Source: Erpobdella octoculata (Eukaryota > Annelida > Clitellata > Hirudinida > Erpobdellidae). From it: a stretch of DNA of 64,000 nt. The notes under the pieces were generated by a model, which saw only the letters and a program-made list of their open reading frames with translations, was not told the origin of the DNA and searched no databases. Positions 1 to 11,000 of this stretch are shown in pieces. Every line of letters starts with the position of its first letter. Within the stretch, counting starts at the first letter, position 1. The translations under genes were made by a program, and so were the position numbers. The stretch is from assembly GCA_963978895.1 (NCBI GenBank), contig OZ022241.1, forward strand, positions 15,194,356 to 15,258,355, written 5' to 3'.

Positions 1-116
1 AGTCATCTGTCAGTCAGTCAGTCAGTCAGTCAGGACATGTTCTTTTATATATATAGATAAATACGTAGGTACAAGCAGGGAGGGATGGAAAGATGCATCT
101 CCCCACCAGCAGTGTT

Positions 117-265
117 GTTCGGTAACGAAGTAAAAGTAACGCGTTACTTTACTTAAGTACATCAGACGTACTTTTTGCCTGTAACGGAGTACAGATTATT
201 TTCAGTACTTTTTACTTGTAACGAAGTAATATTTTCGGACTTACTTTTACTTCGTTACTTTTCCA
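117..265. repeat. GTAACGAAGTAAAAG-type MITE remnant
   Basis: Inverted and direct copies of GTAACGAAGTAAAAG and TAACGCGTTACTTT occur through the stretch, a pattern common in small hAT-like MITEs. Element borders and TSD could not be fixed. Confidence 0.45.
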
Positions 266-410
266 GGACAAACCGTTACAAAGTACTGTAAAAAATTAAT
301 AAAACGACATAAAGTCTAAATCGATGTTGTATTAATTATCTATGATTATTAACGTATGCATTTTCGAACCCCATTTTACTTTTATCAAATCAAATCAAAG
401 AATCATTTGA

Positions 411-623
411 TTAGGCGCTCCCTTATCGACAAAGAGCAAACGTGAGCGGGAACGGGAACGGGACAGCGACCGGAAACGGGAAAACGACCGGGAGCGGGAA
501 AGCGACCGAAAACGGGAAAGCGAACAGGAGTGAGAAAGCAGGTGGGAAAGGAAACGGGAGAGAAAGAGACAAACATTAGAAAAACCTCTAAAAACCCGGG
601 CAACGCCGGGTATCTCCGCTAGT
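411..623 (-). repeat. CCCGGGTTTTTAGAGG interspersed repeat with GAGCGGGAACG minisatellite
   Basis: This family starts ACTAGCGG(A/G)...GCGTTGCCCGGG, then TTTTTAGAGGTTT, then a purine/pyrimidine-skewed stretch of about 18-bp units (CGCTTTCCCGCTCCCGGT). Other copies are at 19540-19696, 19972-20139 and 37574-37880 on plus, and 38843-39015, 54655-54845 and 63466-63592 on minus, usually flanked by (TA)n. The class is not identified; no ORF is credible. Confidence 0.75.
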
Positions 624-636
624 ACATACATAAACA

Positions 637-700
637 CACACACAGACACACATACATACACATACATACATACATACATACATACATACATACACACATA
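637..700. repeat. (TACA)n microsatellite
   Basis: Tandem ACATAC units next to the interspersed repeat at 411-623. Similar tracts flank its other copies. Confidence 0.85.
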
Positions 701-720
701 CATACGCACATACATATATA

Positions 721-895
721 TATAGTTCCCGCTCGCTCACCCGCTCCGCTCCGCTCATTTTGTGACGGATTTCAAATTTTTTTTCTTTATATTTGATTCC
801 CCTTGACTCTCAAGGTTGTGTGAAAATTTCATTATGATCGGATGAATGGTGTAGCAATGCATAAAGGACATGAATATCTACATATATACATATAT
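721..895 (-). repeat. CATTCATCCGATCG-type interspersed repeat, interrupted by the 995-bp element
   Basis: Matches 37370-37550 (opposite strand) and 38130-38312. The shared core is TGTGAAAATTTCATTA, then GATCGGATGAATGG. The right part continues after the TIR element at 1892-1922. Confidence 0.75.
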
Positions 896-896
896 A

Positions 897-1891
897 GGGG
901 AGATGGGGGCTTTTTGATCTCTGGGGCACATTGATCTTTTGGCAATAACGTAATAATTTCTAAATAAAAAAAATAAAAAAAATTGTTTATGGTTTGTATT
1001 TGTTTCCGTACTATTTTTAGTCCTATTTCCTTTTCAACAATCCGCCGCTGAAAGTTGATAAATACGAAAGTTTGATTTGACCGGAGAAAAGTACATCTTC
1101 ACAACAGTTGAGTTTCTGTAATTACAAATTAAATAAACATTTTTTCGGGAAAATTAATTTTGGATTGTATAAACGCATGTCTAAGGCTTATTTTATGGCA
1201 TACTTTAATTCTCAAACAACATTTATTGATGAGATATCGCCATTTATAGCTTGGTCCATGTCATAGGGGCTCTTTGATCTGTACCAATATGGGGTACGTT
1301 GATCTGTTGATCAAAGTGCCCCTTGTACTAGGATACTAAATGTACGCATTCTCCGGGCATTGGAGGCTTAGTGTAGTCCTATAATTTGATATTTTCATTT
1401 GTGCAAATGATGACTTATTCCAATTTGAAAAGGATGATATTGTTTGTAAACTTCCAGACCCAATTCATCATGGCGGGACTGCTCAAGCCAGTCGTCACTT
1501 GGTCTTTGCAGGAGATTTATCCATTTTTCCTAACATGTGTTGAATTTATATAACTTTAATGATTATTATTATTAATAAAAGCTATTATACCTGTTTTCAT
1601 GTGTTTTTTGAGAGAACTGGATGTGGGATCGTACTGAATTTTACCTAGGATCAATGTGCCCCATGGGGGGGATCATAGTGCCCCATATGCGGGGCACTTT
1701 GATCTTTTTTAGGTCTTGCACCAAAGTTCAATTTAAAAATAGTTCTCTTACATTATAAAATGTCAAACTTAATTGAATACATAGAAGAGATGTTCTTCTC
1801 TGTAATTAACAAAAAAAAAGTAGATTTTTTGAACGGCTTGACTGTTATCGCCAAAAAACCTCAAAAGAGATCAAAAAGCCCCCATCTCCCC
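897..1891. mobile_element. 995-bp TIR element with repeated GGGGCAC-TTGATC boxes
   Basis: The two ends are near-perfect inverted repeats (GGGGAGATGGGGGCTTTTT with TGATC). TA lies on each side. Its flanks belong to a repeat whose uninterrupted form is seen at 38130-38312, so an empty site exists in the same window. Inside are at least seven copies, in both orientations, of a GGGGCAC-N-TTGATC box, one pair forming a hairpin at about 1290-1322. There is no open reading frame. The superfamily is not identified. Confidence 0.8.
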
Positions 1892-2125
1892 TACATACAA
1901 ACATTCATTTTATATATATAGATAATAATAACTTAGATACCTACCTATAGACAGCCGTGATGGAATCAACATTGTATCAATACCACTTATAGGGTAAAGT
2001 TCTAAAAGTTTGCTGATTGTATTTTGGCACAGAAAAAAGCTAAACTTTGGACCAACGCCGATACACAATTCATTATACTCTGCATTTATTCGTAAATCTA
2101 GCATCAAGCTCAGATATAAAATTGT

Positions 2126-2390
2126 CTACACACTCAAAAAGGATTTCAATACGCATTGAATCATCACGAGGTTAAGTAAAGTTAAAATTAATAATTTATA
2201 TAATAAACTCTAGATGAAAAAAAAATTAATTTTGGAAATCAAGGATGGGGGCAAATTGTCTACGCACGCCAGATGGATTCCAATATGCATTGAATTATCA
2301 CTAGGTTAAGTAAAGCTAAAATAATTTAAAATAAAGTAAACTCTAGGTGAAAAGATTTCAAATTTTGAAAATCAGGAGGGGGGCAATGCC
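2126..2390. repeat. Two diverged tandem copies of about 132 bp
   Basis: GTCTAC(A/G)CAC...CATTGAAT(C/T)ATCAC and AGGTTAAGTAAAG recur at a spacing of about 132 bp. Confidence 0.65.
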
Positions 2391-2865
2391 TCCTTTTTTG
2401 AAGGCAAAAGAGGCATTGCAGATGCAAAATTTCAAACAGCTATGACCTGCGCTATGCCAGTGTTGATGTTCTCCATAAAACCCTATAGAGACCTGCTGAA
2501 AAATAATGTTTTAGCCAGACAGTTTTTAACTATTTGCAGAAATTTAGGAATCTGTTAAACTGCCTCGTGACTGCGTCAGCGAACTGTTAAATCTTTTTTT
2601 TACACGCTTTTGAGTATGAAGAATACAATTACAAATTCCGTTCGTACATCTGAACATATTCTTGATTGCCGGATCATTACAGCTCTAGCAGCCAGCCAAG
2701 TTTAAGTGGTAGTTGAAGCAGATTATTGAATAAAACAGTTAATATCTGGTTCCCATTAAACATGTCCATCAGGAGCTCAACTAGGGGGAAATAAACTTAT
2801 TTTTTTACAATTGCTTTAACTGGTTTGAGACTGAGTTTGACTATCTTCAGTTTGTGGTTTTTATT

Positions 2866-3205
2866 TTCTATCATTAATAAATTCTTAAAGATACCAAAAA
2901 AAGACTGCAGACTGAAGATAGTCAAAAAAAATTTTTGCCTGCGGCGGGCTTTTTTTCCTTTTTTAGAACTTAAGCAAGCCCTGCTCCTCCCCCCGAGGCC
3001 AAATCGGAAGGCCCTGCAATTTTTCCAAATATCAGGGGTTTTTTTTTGGGGGGGGGGGTGGGTGAAGGGTGATACATTTATTCATAAACTTAATTTTTTA
3101 AGTCTTTCTTTTCTTTCATTAATAAATTCTTAAAGATACCAAAAAAGACTGCAGACTAGAGATAGTCAAAAAAAATTCCGCCGGCGGCGGGCTTTTTTCA
3201 CTTTT
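2866..3205. repeat. Direct duplication with unit of about 240 bp
   Basis: The stretch CATTAATAAATTCTTAAAG, with GATACCAAAAAA and GACTGCAGACT...GATAGTC and a GC-rich CGGCGGGC end, occurs at about 2872 and again at about 3117. A poly-G run separates them. Confidence 0.65.
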
Positions 3206-3744
3206 CCGCACTTGAGCCCACCCAACATTTTCTGCTGATTGCGCCCCTGCTGCCCATCATAGCTGTTGCACTGTAATACTTTGGTTACCAGCAATAATCT
3301 ACGGTTAGAACCCCATGTCCAAAAAATACAGTAAACAATTGGGGTATTTGTTTAATCCACTGCCTGAAAAATCCGGAAACATAATAATTTTTGTTTCAGC
3401 TTTCATTCATATTACAAATAATTACTGCTGTAGAAACTTGCTGGTAACTCATATGAGCTATTTTAGACAAATGGAAGTGTCATTTTCAACTTTTTTGCTG
3501 GACCTACAGATGGAGGTCTAATTTTTTTATTTATTATTTGAAATAAATTTTGCAGTGACTTGATGTGAAAAGGCCAACAAATTGTTGGCAACAATTTTCA
3601 AATATTTGCCAAATATCAGAACTATTGATGGTCTAGACTCTAGAGGTAAATTTAGTGAAGATAAAGCTTCAGGATACAGTTAAACAAAATGAAGTTGCAA
3701 AATAAATAAAAATATATAGTTGAAATTTTTTGTTAAAACGTTTA

Positions 3745-4062
3745 AGGGGGCCGGACCCTTCGGGCCCTCCCCCTGGATCCGCCGCTGGAGGTGTGTCTTC
3801 ACAAAAGCTTATGGAGATACACACCTTATTCAGATTAGCCAGAGAATATTCGAAAACAATTTGTTAGCTGCCAAAAATTTAGACACTATTACATTTTTAC
3901 TTTCAATGCATTTTAAATTATAACAATATTTTGCTTTTGGTTACCAAAAATGGAGCTATTACTTTACTTTTAAATTTATAATTTCAATATATCATTATTA
4001 AGCCAAAGCTTCGGGGGAAGGGTTTAAACTCTATAAATCCCCTCTGGATCCGCCACTGATCA
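3745..4062. repeat. Two CTGGATCCGCC(A/G)CTG transposon-end remnants
   Basis: Both 3770-3788 and 4041-4059 carry CCCTGGATCCGCCGCTG or CTCTGGATCCGCCACTG, a common end sequence of DNA transposons (CAGTGGCGGATCCAG when inverted). They have the same orientation, so they do not bound one element. Confidence 0.4.
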
Positions 4063-4454
4063 ATGGAATAATCACGTTGACTTAATCTGCAAACCAATCA
4101 GAATGTAGTTCGCAAATGTTCGCGCTTTACCTGATTTGTCATTTCGCAAGCTGGCAGTTTACTCGCAAACGGGTTTAGTCGCCACTGGTTTGCATAGATT
4201 TTTAATCGATATCTTTGTTGATTGTTAATGTTTTGTTAATTATATATTTTTTGGTTGTCGAATTTGAAGTCGATCAGCTCTTGCCTATAACCATACCCAT
4301 AACCTAACTGTCCTAACTCTACTAACTTCTAACAATCTAACAGAATCTAACTCTGTTTTCAAATATCGCCAGTTTCGGTAAGTAACTTTAAGATTTGTAT
4401 TTCCTATTAAGCTAAGCTATTGTTATTTTAGTAATCTGGTAGAATCCGCCCCCA

Positions 4455-5560
4455 TTGATTATCTGGTAAACATGGAGAATAGCGGCAGAAATTATTTTCG
4501 GTGTTTTTAATTATTTTTCAATTTTAAAATGATTATAATTAGAAAGAAAAATGAATTATCAATTGACTGATTCAATTAATTTCTTAAAATTATAATTAAA
4601 AAAGAGGTTAACGCCCGAAAAGCGTCAGGTAGTAAAAAAAAAAAATTCTTAAACAAAAGTGAAATCAAATGTAATAGAAATTGATTGTGCGAGTTTTTAT
4701 AAAATATTTTTAAAGAAATAAATTACTTATTTAAGGGTAATCATGTAGAATAGTTCCAGAAATTATTTTCGGTGTTTTTAATTATTTTTCCGTAATAATA
4801 ATTATATATTTGTAATCACAATAATAACTCCAATTTAATGATCCAAGCAGTTTATTAATTTTTGATAATAAAATTTTCTCGGAAAACTCACGAAACGCGC
4901 AAGAGAACAGCAACAAAACCTATGAATAGCGAAGTCAAACAGAAATTACTATTTATAGCGCAGACAAGAAAAACTGCTCGTACTTAAATAAACTGTCATT
5001 TTTTCTATAAATGATGTTAATCTGACTGCGTGATTAATATTTTATCTTGTGATTGTTAGGATTTTTGCAAATAACTTTATTTTTGACTATGCTATAAACC
5101 GTTTCTGTTCGACTGCGCTATTCATAGTTTTTAATGTGGTTCTCTTGCTTATTTCTTGAGTTTTCTGAAAAAATTTTTTTATCAAAAATTAATAAACTGC
5201 TTGGATCATTAAATTGGAGTTATTATTGTGATTAAAAATATATAATTATTATAACGGTAAAATAATTAAAAACACCGAAAATAATTTCTGCCGCTATTCT
5301 CCATGATTACCGATTGATTATCTAGCTTCTAGCTGCTAGATAATCAATGAGGGCAGCAATGGTAAAAGTGGAGAATAGTTTATTAATTAAGCAGTTTATT
5401 AATTTTTTCTAAAAAAATTTCTCAAAACTGACCAACTGCGCAACAGAACCACATAAAATATTAACACAGTCTGAAATAACATTATTTGCAAAAAAATCAC
5501 AACAGTCACAAGAAAAAATATTAATCGCTGTCAGAATGAATAACATGAGTCATCCTTAAT
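4455..5560. repeat. Cluster of long inverted repeats (foldback-like)
   Basis: Arm 4738-5000 is the inverted copy of about 5060-5313, making a palindrome of about 575 bp centred near 5030. A further 47-bp segment at 4469-4515 (CATGGAGAATAGCGGCAG and AAATTATTTTCGGTG) is perfectly inverted at 5259-5306. Part of the centre recurs inverted at 5440-5540. There is no ORF. Confidence 0.75.
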
Positions 5561-8034
5561 ACTTTACGAAAATTACATTCAGGCATCTCCAACAAAAACC
5601 ATTTAGCAATTTAGGCCTTGATTGTATAATCGTTATAACTATTACCAAGGCACAAGGCAGTAGGCGCCGGTAGCCAGGGCAATAAGCGGTTAAATTGCTA
5701 CTGGGCCGGCAGTTTTGCCAAAACAATTGATTCTTCGATCAATTGATAAAGATGTACATATTTTCTAAGGGGTACGGTTATGGTTAGGGCTAGGGTTTAA
5801 TTTTAGGTAGACATACGGCGGGACTTCCGGCTCAGTAGCAATTTTACCGATTATTTCCACGGCTAACCACGGCGACCTTGTATAATTGTATAGGGTTTCG
5901 CATCCTATCTCTCGATTCAATTTGTAATATTTTTTTAGATGCAAAGTAGCTATGTTTATTTCACCAAAGGACACACAACATAATAAAATGCTATCTTACC
6001 TATATTGCTCCACTCACTGGCAAATTTTTTGACCAAAATTCTGCGAACCATTGAAACAACTCGTCATTGAGCTGTTTCTTTCTAATAGAATTGCCGTTTA
6101 CTACTAGCATTTTCTTCTCCAAGCTTAAAAATTTTTCAGTTTTTAAGTCAAAAGACATTGAGGTTGCTATATTTTTTATTGATTCTCGTTTTAAAATTTT
6201 TTGAAAAATTTTTGCTAAAAACTAAGATAAAATGATGTAGATTTAATAAGGGATTTTATTTTAATTACATTTGAATAGCTCGATGTTTTTGAATCATTAT
6301 ATTTTTAATTTTTTAATTTATAAACGGAGCCTGTGAGTGTTGATGAATATAATTAGTTTAAAGTTGCCTTTATTTCATAAACATCATGCCTGTTAATAAT
6401 CATCTGTTAATCATCGTCTGTTTATATCACGAATACTAATAGACAATACTAATAAGGCAGATTCTATGGTATTTGTTATTGTTGAATTTGCCTGTTATTT
6501 TTTTTAATAAATAAAGAAAGTGATTAGAACTGAATTGTCTAGAATAAATAGAAGGTTATGTAGTTTGTAATTTGCTCATGTAGCCAAAATTATAGTAGTA
6601 GCTTGCTCATTTTTTTTTTAAATTAAACAGTTAATTATAAAAGTATTTAATATTATTAAAGCTTGCTTAAGAGATCAAATATTAATAGTTTAGGACAGAA
6701 TTAGCTAACTATTTATAGATTATGTTTTTTTTAACTTCAAAGACTTAGATTTCAAGTAATATGTTAGGCTAATACATAGACAAACCCATCTTATATTTGT
6801 TATAATAAATTATCATGGTTCTAAAATAAAAATATTTGGTGTATATGTTTATCGACTTTTGAATTGAATTGATTTCAAAAGTTGATAAAATTGTTCAAAT
6901 GTTCATAAACCTGCAAAAGAGTTGGCAAACAGGCAAAGAGTCAGAAAGCATGAGCAAGTGTCAGTAAAAATTAGTGTACCCAAACCACATGGGCATTAAT
7001 AACTAACTGAAAGTTTTTGTTCTACTGAAGCAAATCTGAAAATATTGTATGACAATATTTTATGGGTGTTTGCAAACATGGGTGACCTTTTGCTTTAGGA
7101 GAAGGGTTATGACGTAATTGGTTGTAATGGTTTAGGCCTACTAGAGTATGTTTTGCATCCAGTTGTTATATCAAGATATCCTTGGTCTATGTCATCTATA
7201 ATGTCCTTATAACATAATGTTTATGTTATATTGCTTTTCCATGTTGAGTTGAAATTCTTCGACATAGAATGCTTTGGTCCCATCTACAACCACCATTTTA
7301 AGCAATATCAATCCTTCCAAAGTAGTTACGAGTTAAAAATGGAGATCTAAATGTTGGAGTTCTGCTATCTAGGTTGCTATTGACTCACCTTCAGGTTTTT
7401 TTTAAATATCTGAGTTTCTATGGCCTTGAAGAAATTCCTGAAGAAGATTTTCTAACCTTGGTCCGGTACATTCGAGACAAGATCTCTAAGATTTCAGTAG
7501 ACATAAATTTTCATTGAAATGGAGATGCCTGGTTTATTTTTGCTCTTGTAACTTTTTCTTTTGTCCCAATTCACTTGTGTAACGATATGATAATAAACGG
7601 ACATTTGATATAGAGCAGAGAAACTGAAGGAGCACAGGGCTGGTTTTTAATCTATATGTTATTAATGTAAACATCACAACTATGATGGTACTGTAGTGAT
7701 TGCTTTGTCATAAAATCAAATATGGACTTTTAAAATTTTAACTGTATTACTTATAAAACAAATAACAGAATTCAAGTTTTGTTCATTTTTTTACAGGATC
7801 CTGTGGTTGATGCGAAAATGCATGCTATGTTGATATTAAAAATATATTTATATATTTATTATATATCTTATATAATTTATATAAAACATAAAATGCATGC
7901 TCACATACATACACTAGCGCATAAATATATAAATGTATATAAATAAATATATATATATTGTTATATAACTTATATATTTATGAATTCCACAGTTTTTCCA
8001 GCTATATATATAGTTTTGATTGGGTTAAGTATAT
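5561..8034. other. AT-rich intergenic sequence upstream of the hnRNP gene
   Basis: I see no gene here. It holds AT-rich sequence, a TATA/TATTTA-rich tract at 7820-7980 and possible 3' splice sites near 7796 and 8001 that could join a 5' UTR exon to the start codon at 8035. Promoter and transcription start are not recognisable. Confidence 0.5.
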
Positions 8035-11000
8035 ATGGCGGGCTACCGTGCTTACAAGCCTACACTTCCTTATGGTGATGGGAGTCAATTTCATCAGCAA
8101 CCAGTATATAATAGAGCACCTGCTTCTCAAATAAGGGGAAGGGGAGGTTCATATGGCTATCCGTCTGGTCTTCAAGTTGCAGGCTTGACTCAACACTGGG
8201 GAGTAATACCAGGAGCCGATTCTTATGGTCGTGAAGAATTTTCTATGATGGAAGATTCTACAAGCTATGAAGACATTTGCTTTGGGGCTCGGACTGGCAT
8301 TCCATCTCAATCAGGATTTCCAACGAGAGGGCGAGGAATTTTTCCTCGTGGCACATTGTCCCGAGGTTCGTTTCAGAAGAGCAGGAATCAAATCATCAGT
8401 GAACAAGCTAAGGCAGATGGCAACAACTCAGCTGAGGATGGGGATGATGATTCTTGGTAAATTGACTCGAGTATTTTACAGTGTTTTTCTTTATATTAAA
8501 GCCTTTTTTTTATTTTCAGCAAGCTGTTTGTTGGTGGTCTAGACTGGGAGCTGACAGCAGGTAGTGATTTTTTTTAATTCTTGCTATTTTTTTAATTAGT
8601 CATGTGTGTTTGTGTGCGTATTCTTCATTTTAATAAACTAAATTATTCTTTAATATTACATGAAGTAAATTCAGAAATTATTTTTATGATCTGTAATCAA
8701 AGTTTAAATATTCAGTTTTAGAAAAAAATGTGTTATGTATATTTGACATTTTTGTATTGTTTAAAGTAAATGCAAAACATTTTTTTAATTGATAGACTGA
8801 GTCAACAACTTTTTCAAATCTTTTATATTTGCTTGAGGAAATGTGTTGGTCACCTTGTGACGCTTAAAAATTATCTTTCCCGTTATCCAATCGAGCTAAA
8901 ATTTGTGGTATTCATAGATGTATTCAATTAAATTTTCAAATCGATTGAAAATATAAAACCATCAGTGTCAGGTTTATTAAAAGAAAATGAAAATTAATTT
9001 TTCAAATCAAGGATTTGTTTTTTTCATAGTGTTTTGTAAGTTTTATATATTTTTCTTCCTTACAATTCTATATGAAGCAATTAGAAGACGGTGACCTAAT
9101 TTTTTCTAATTTATATACTTATCATCATTAAAAAATGATTTGTAGAATATTAAAAGTTAGCTATTGGCTGGAAATTGTAGTGGTGACCAATAGCAGTTTT
9201 CAGCAATCTTACTTTGTTTCTGTTTACATTAACCAGAATATTATTTTTACTAGGGCTGTGCCGGTATACCAGCCGGTTTTTGGCAATACCGGCAGATACC
9301 GGTTTCGCCAGTATGAAGGGTGCCGGTAATGAACAATCTGCATTCAGCACATCACGCGTAAAAGTCAAAAAAATTAAAGACCTACAGCAACAGTATGGGC
9401 AGTGCAATTTACCTATATGCCCATTGTTTGCTACACTTCCATTATGGACAACGGTTCTTAACAATAGCATAGCACTAACGGTCTAGCACCATTTTGCTTT
9501 GTTAACTCAACCATGACTAATTGTAGTTTAGTTTAGTTTTAGCGTCCCAGCTGGCGACCGACCATGGACAGTAACACTAAAGCACTTCCAAACACTATTT
9601 CTAGCCATTTACAGGCTTTCGACATTATACCGGTACCGGTAGTATCGGTTTTTGGCCCGGAAATACCGGCAGAAAAAAACCATATCGGCACAGCTCTAAT
9701 CTTTACTATACCATTCGGCTGTCAAATTTTAAAGACAGAGGAAAAATTCAGTGCAAGGTCTTTCAGCTAGTGTAATATAACAAACGGGTGAATTACATTG
9801 GAAAAATGTTTTTGAGGACAAATTATCCAGGAACGTATTGTTCTAGAAAGTGCCCTTTTTTCAACTTGTGCTCAAGTGACAATTGGGGCTAACAATTATT
9901 TACTAGTGTAAATGTGTCTGTTTCAATTTGTGTTCAAAAGTTTTATGTCATTTAATAATATAATACCTGCTTTTTCTTCCATGTTAGCTATGAAATTTTA
10001 GTCATTGTTTTCAATGTTAGAAAATTATTTTTAGCAATGAGTAGCATATTTTTGTTGAACGTTGGTTAATATTAGTTGAAGTGTATTGAAAGTGCTGGCC
10101 AATTTTGTGGAAATACGTTAAAAACAGTTCATTTGTGGTATAAGTTGCACTTCTAGTTTGTGGTTGAAAATTGATTTTGTTATTTTGTGGTTTCAGATCA
10201 AATACATGAATACTTTGAGATGTTTGGTCCGGTAGTTGAAGTAAAACTGAAAACAGACATATATACTGGCCAGTCTAGAGGTTTTGCCTTCTTGAAATTT
10301 CAACAGTCTGAGTCTGTGGACAAGGTTAATTTTTTAAACACGATTTTTCGCAATGAAGTTGCACGATAATTTTATATTTATATTATAATTCTAGGTCATG
10401 GAGCAAAAAGTTCACATGATCTTGGGAAAAAGGGTTGATCCAAAGAGAGCTGTAACAGGAGAAGGCAGCATATGTGGCAAAAAAGTCTTTGTTGGAGGCA
10501 TGGACCCATCTATGTCTGAAGAATTTATTTTTCAAGCTTTTAGTGAATATGGAAAAGTAAGTAAGAATGGTTTATAGTCGATGAAATTGTATTTTATTAG
10601 CTTAAATTTTCATTTAAAAATTTTGTTTTTAAAGGTAGTTCTTGTGGAACTGCCTGTTGATCGTCATACGAATCAAAGGCGCTCTTTTGGATTTGTCCTG
10701 TTCGAGTCTGAAGAATCTGTCAATCAACTATGCCAGAAGTCAAAAGTCAGGCTTGGGGATAAGTTGGTATGTACACTTCAATTCATTAATGTGACAACAA
10801 AGGGGCACTAAATGAGCATGGGAAGATGAGACATTCTAATAATTTGGGAATCGTCTTATTAATTTTTGGCGCATATTTGGAAACTTGTTTCTAAAAATAA
10901 AAGGAAGCTTAATAATAGACAAAATGCTTTCTTCCAGCAAATCACAATACAAATTCATAGTTAGCCTTTAAAATTTTCTCTTTTTATTGTGCCAGGAAGA

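Noticed and set aside
9150..9486. Opposite-strand ORFs of about 90-106 codons in the hnRNP intron
   Set aside because: They lie within and across the MITE at 9251-9698 and have no family resemblance.
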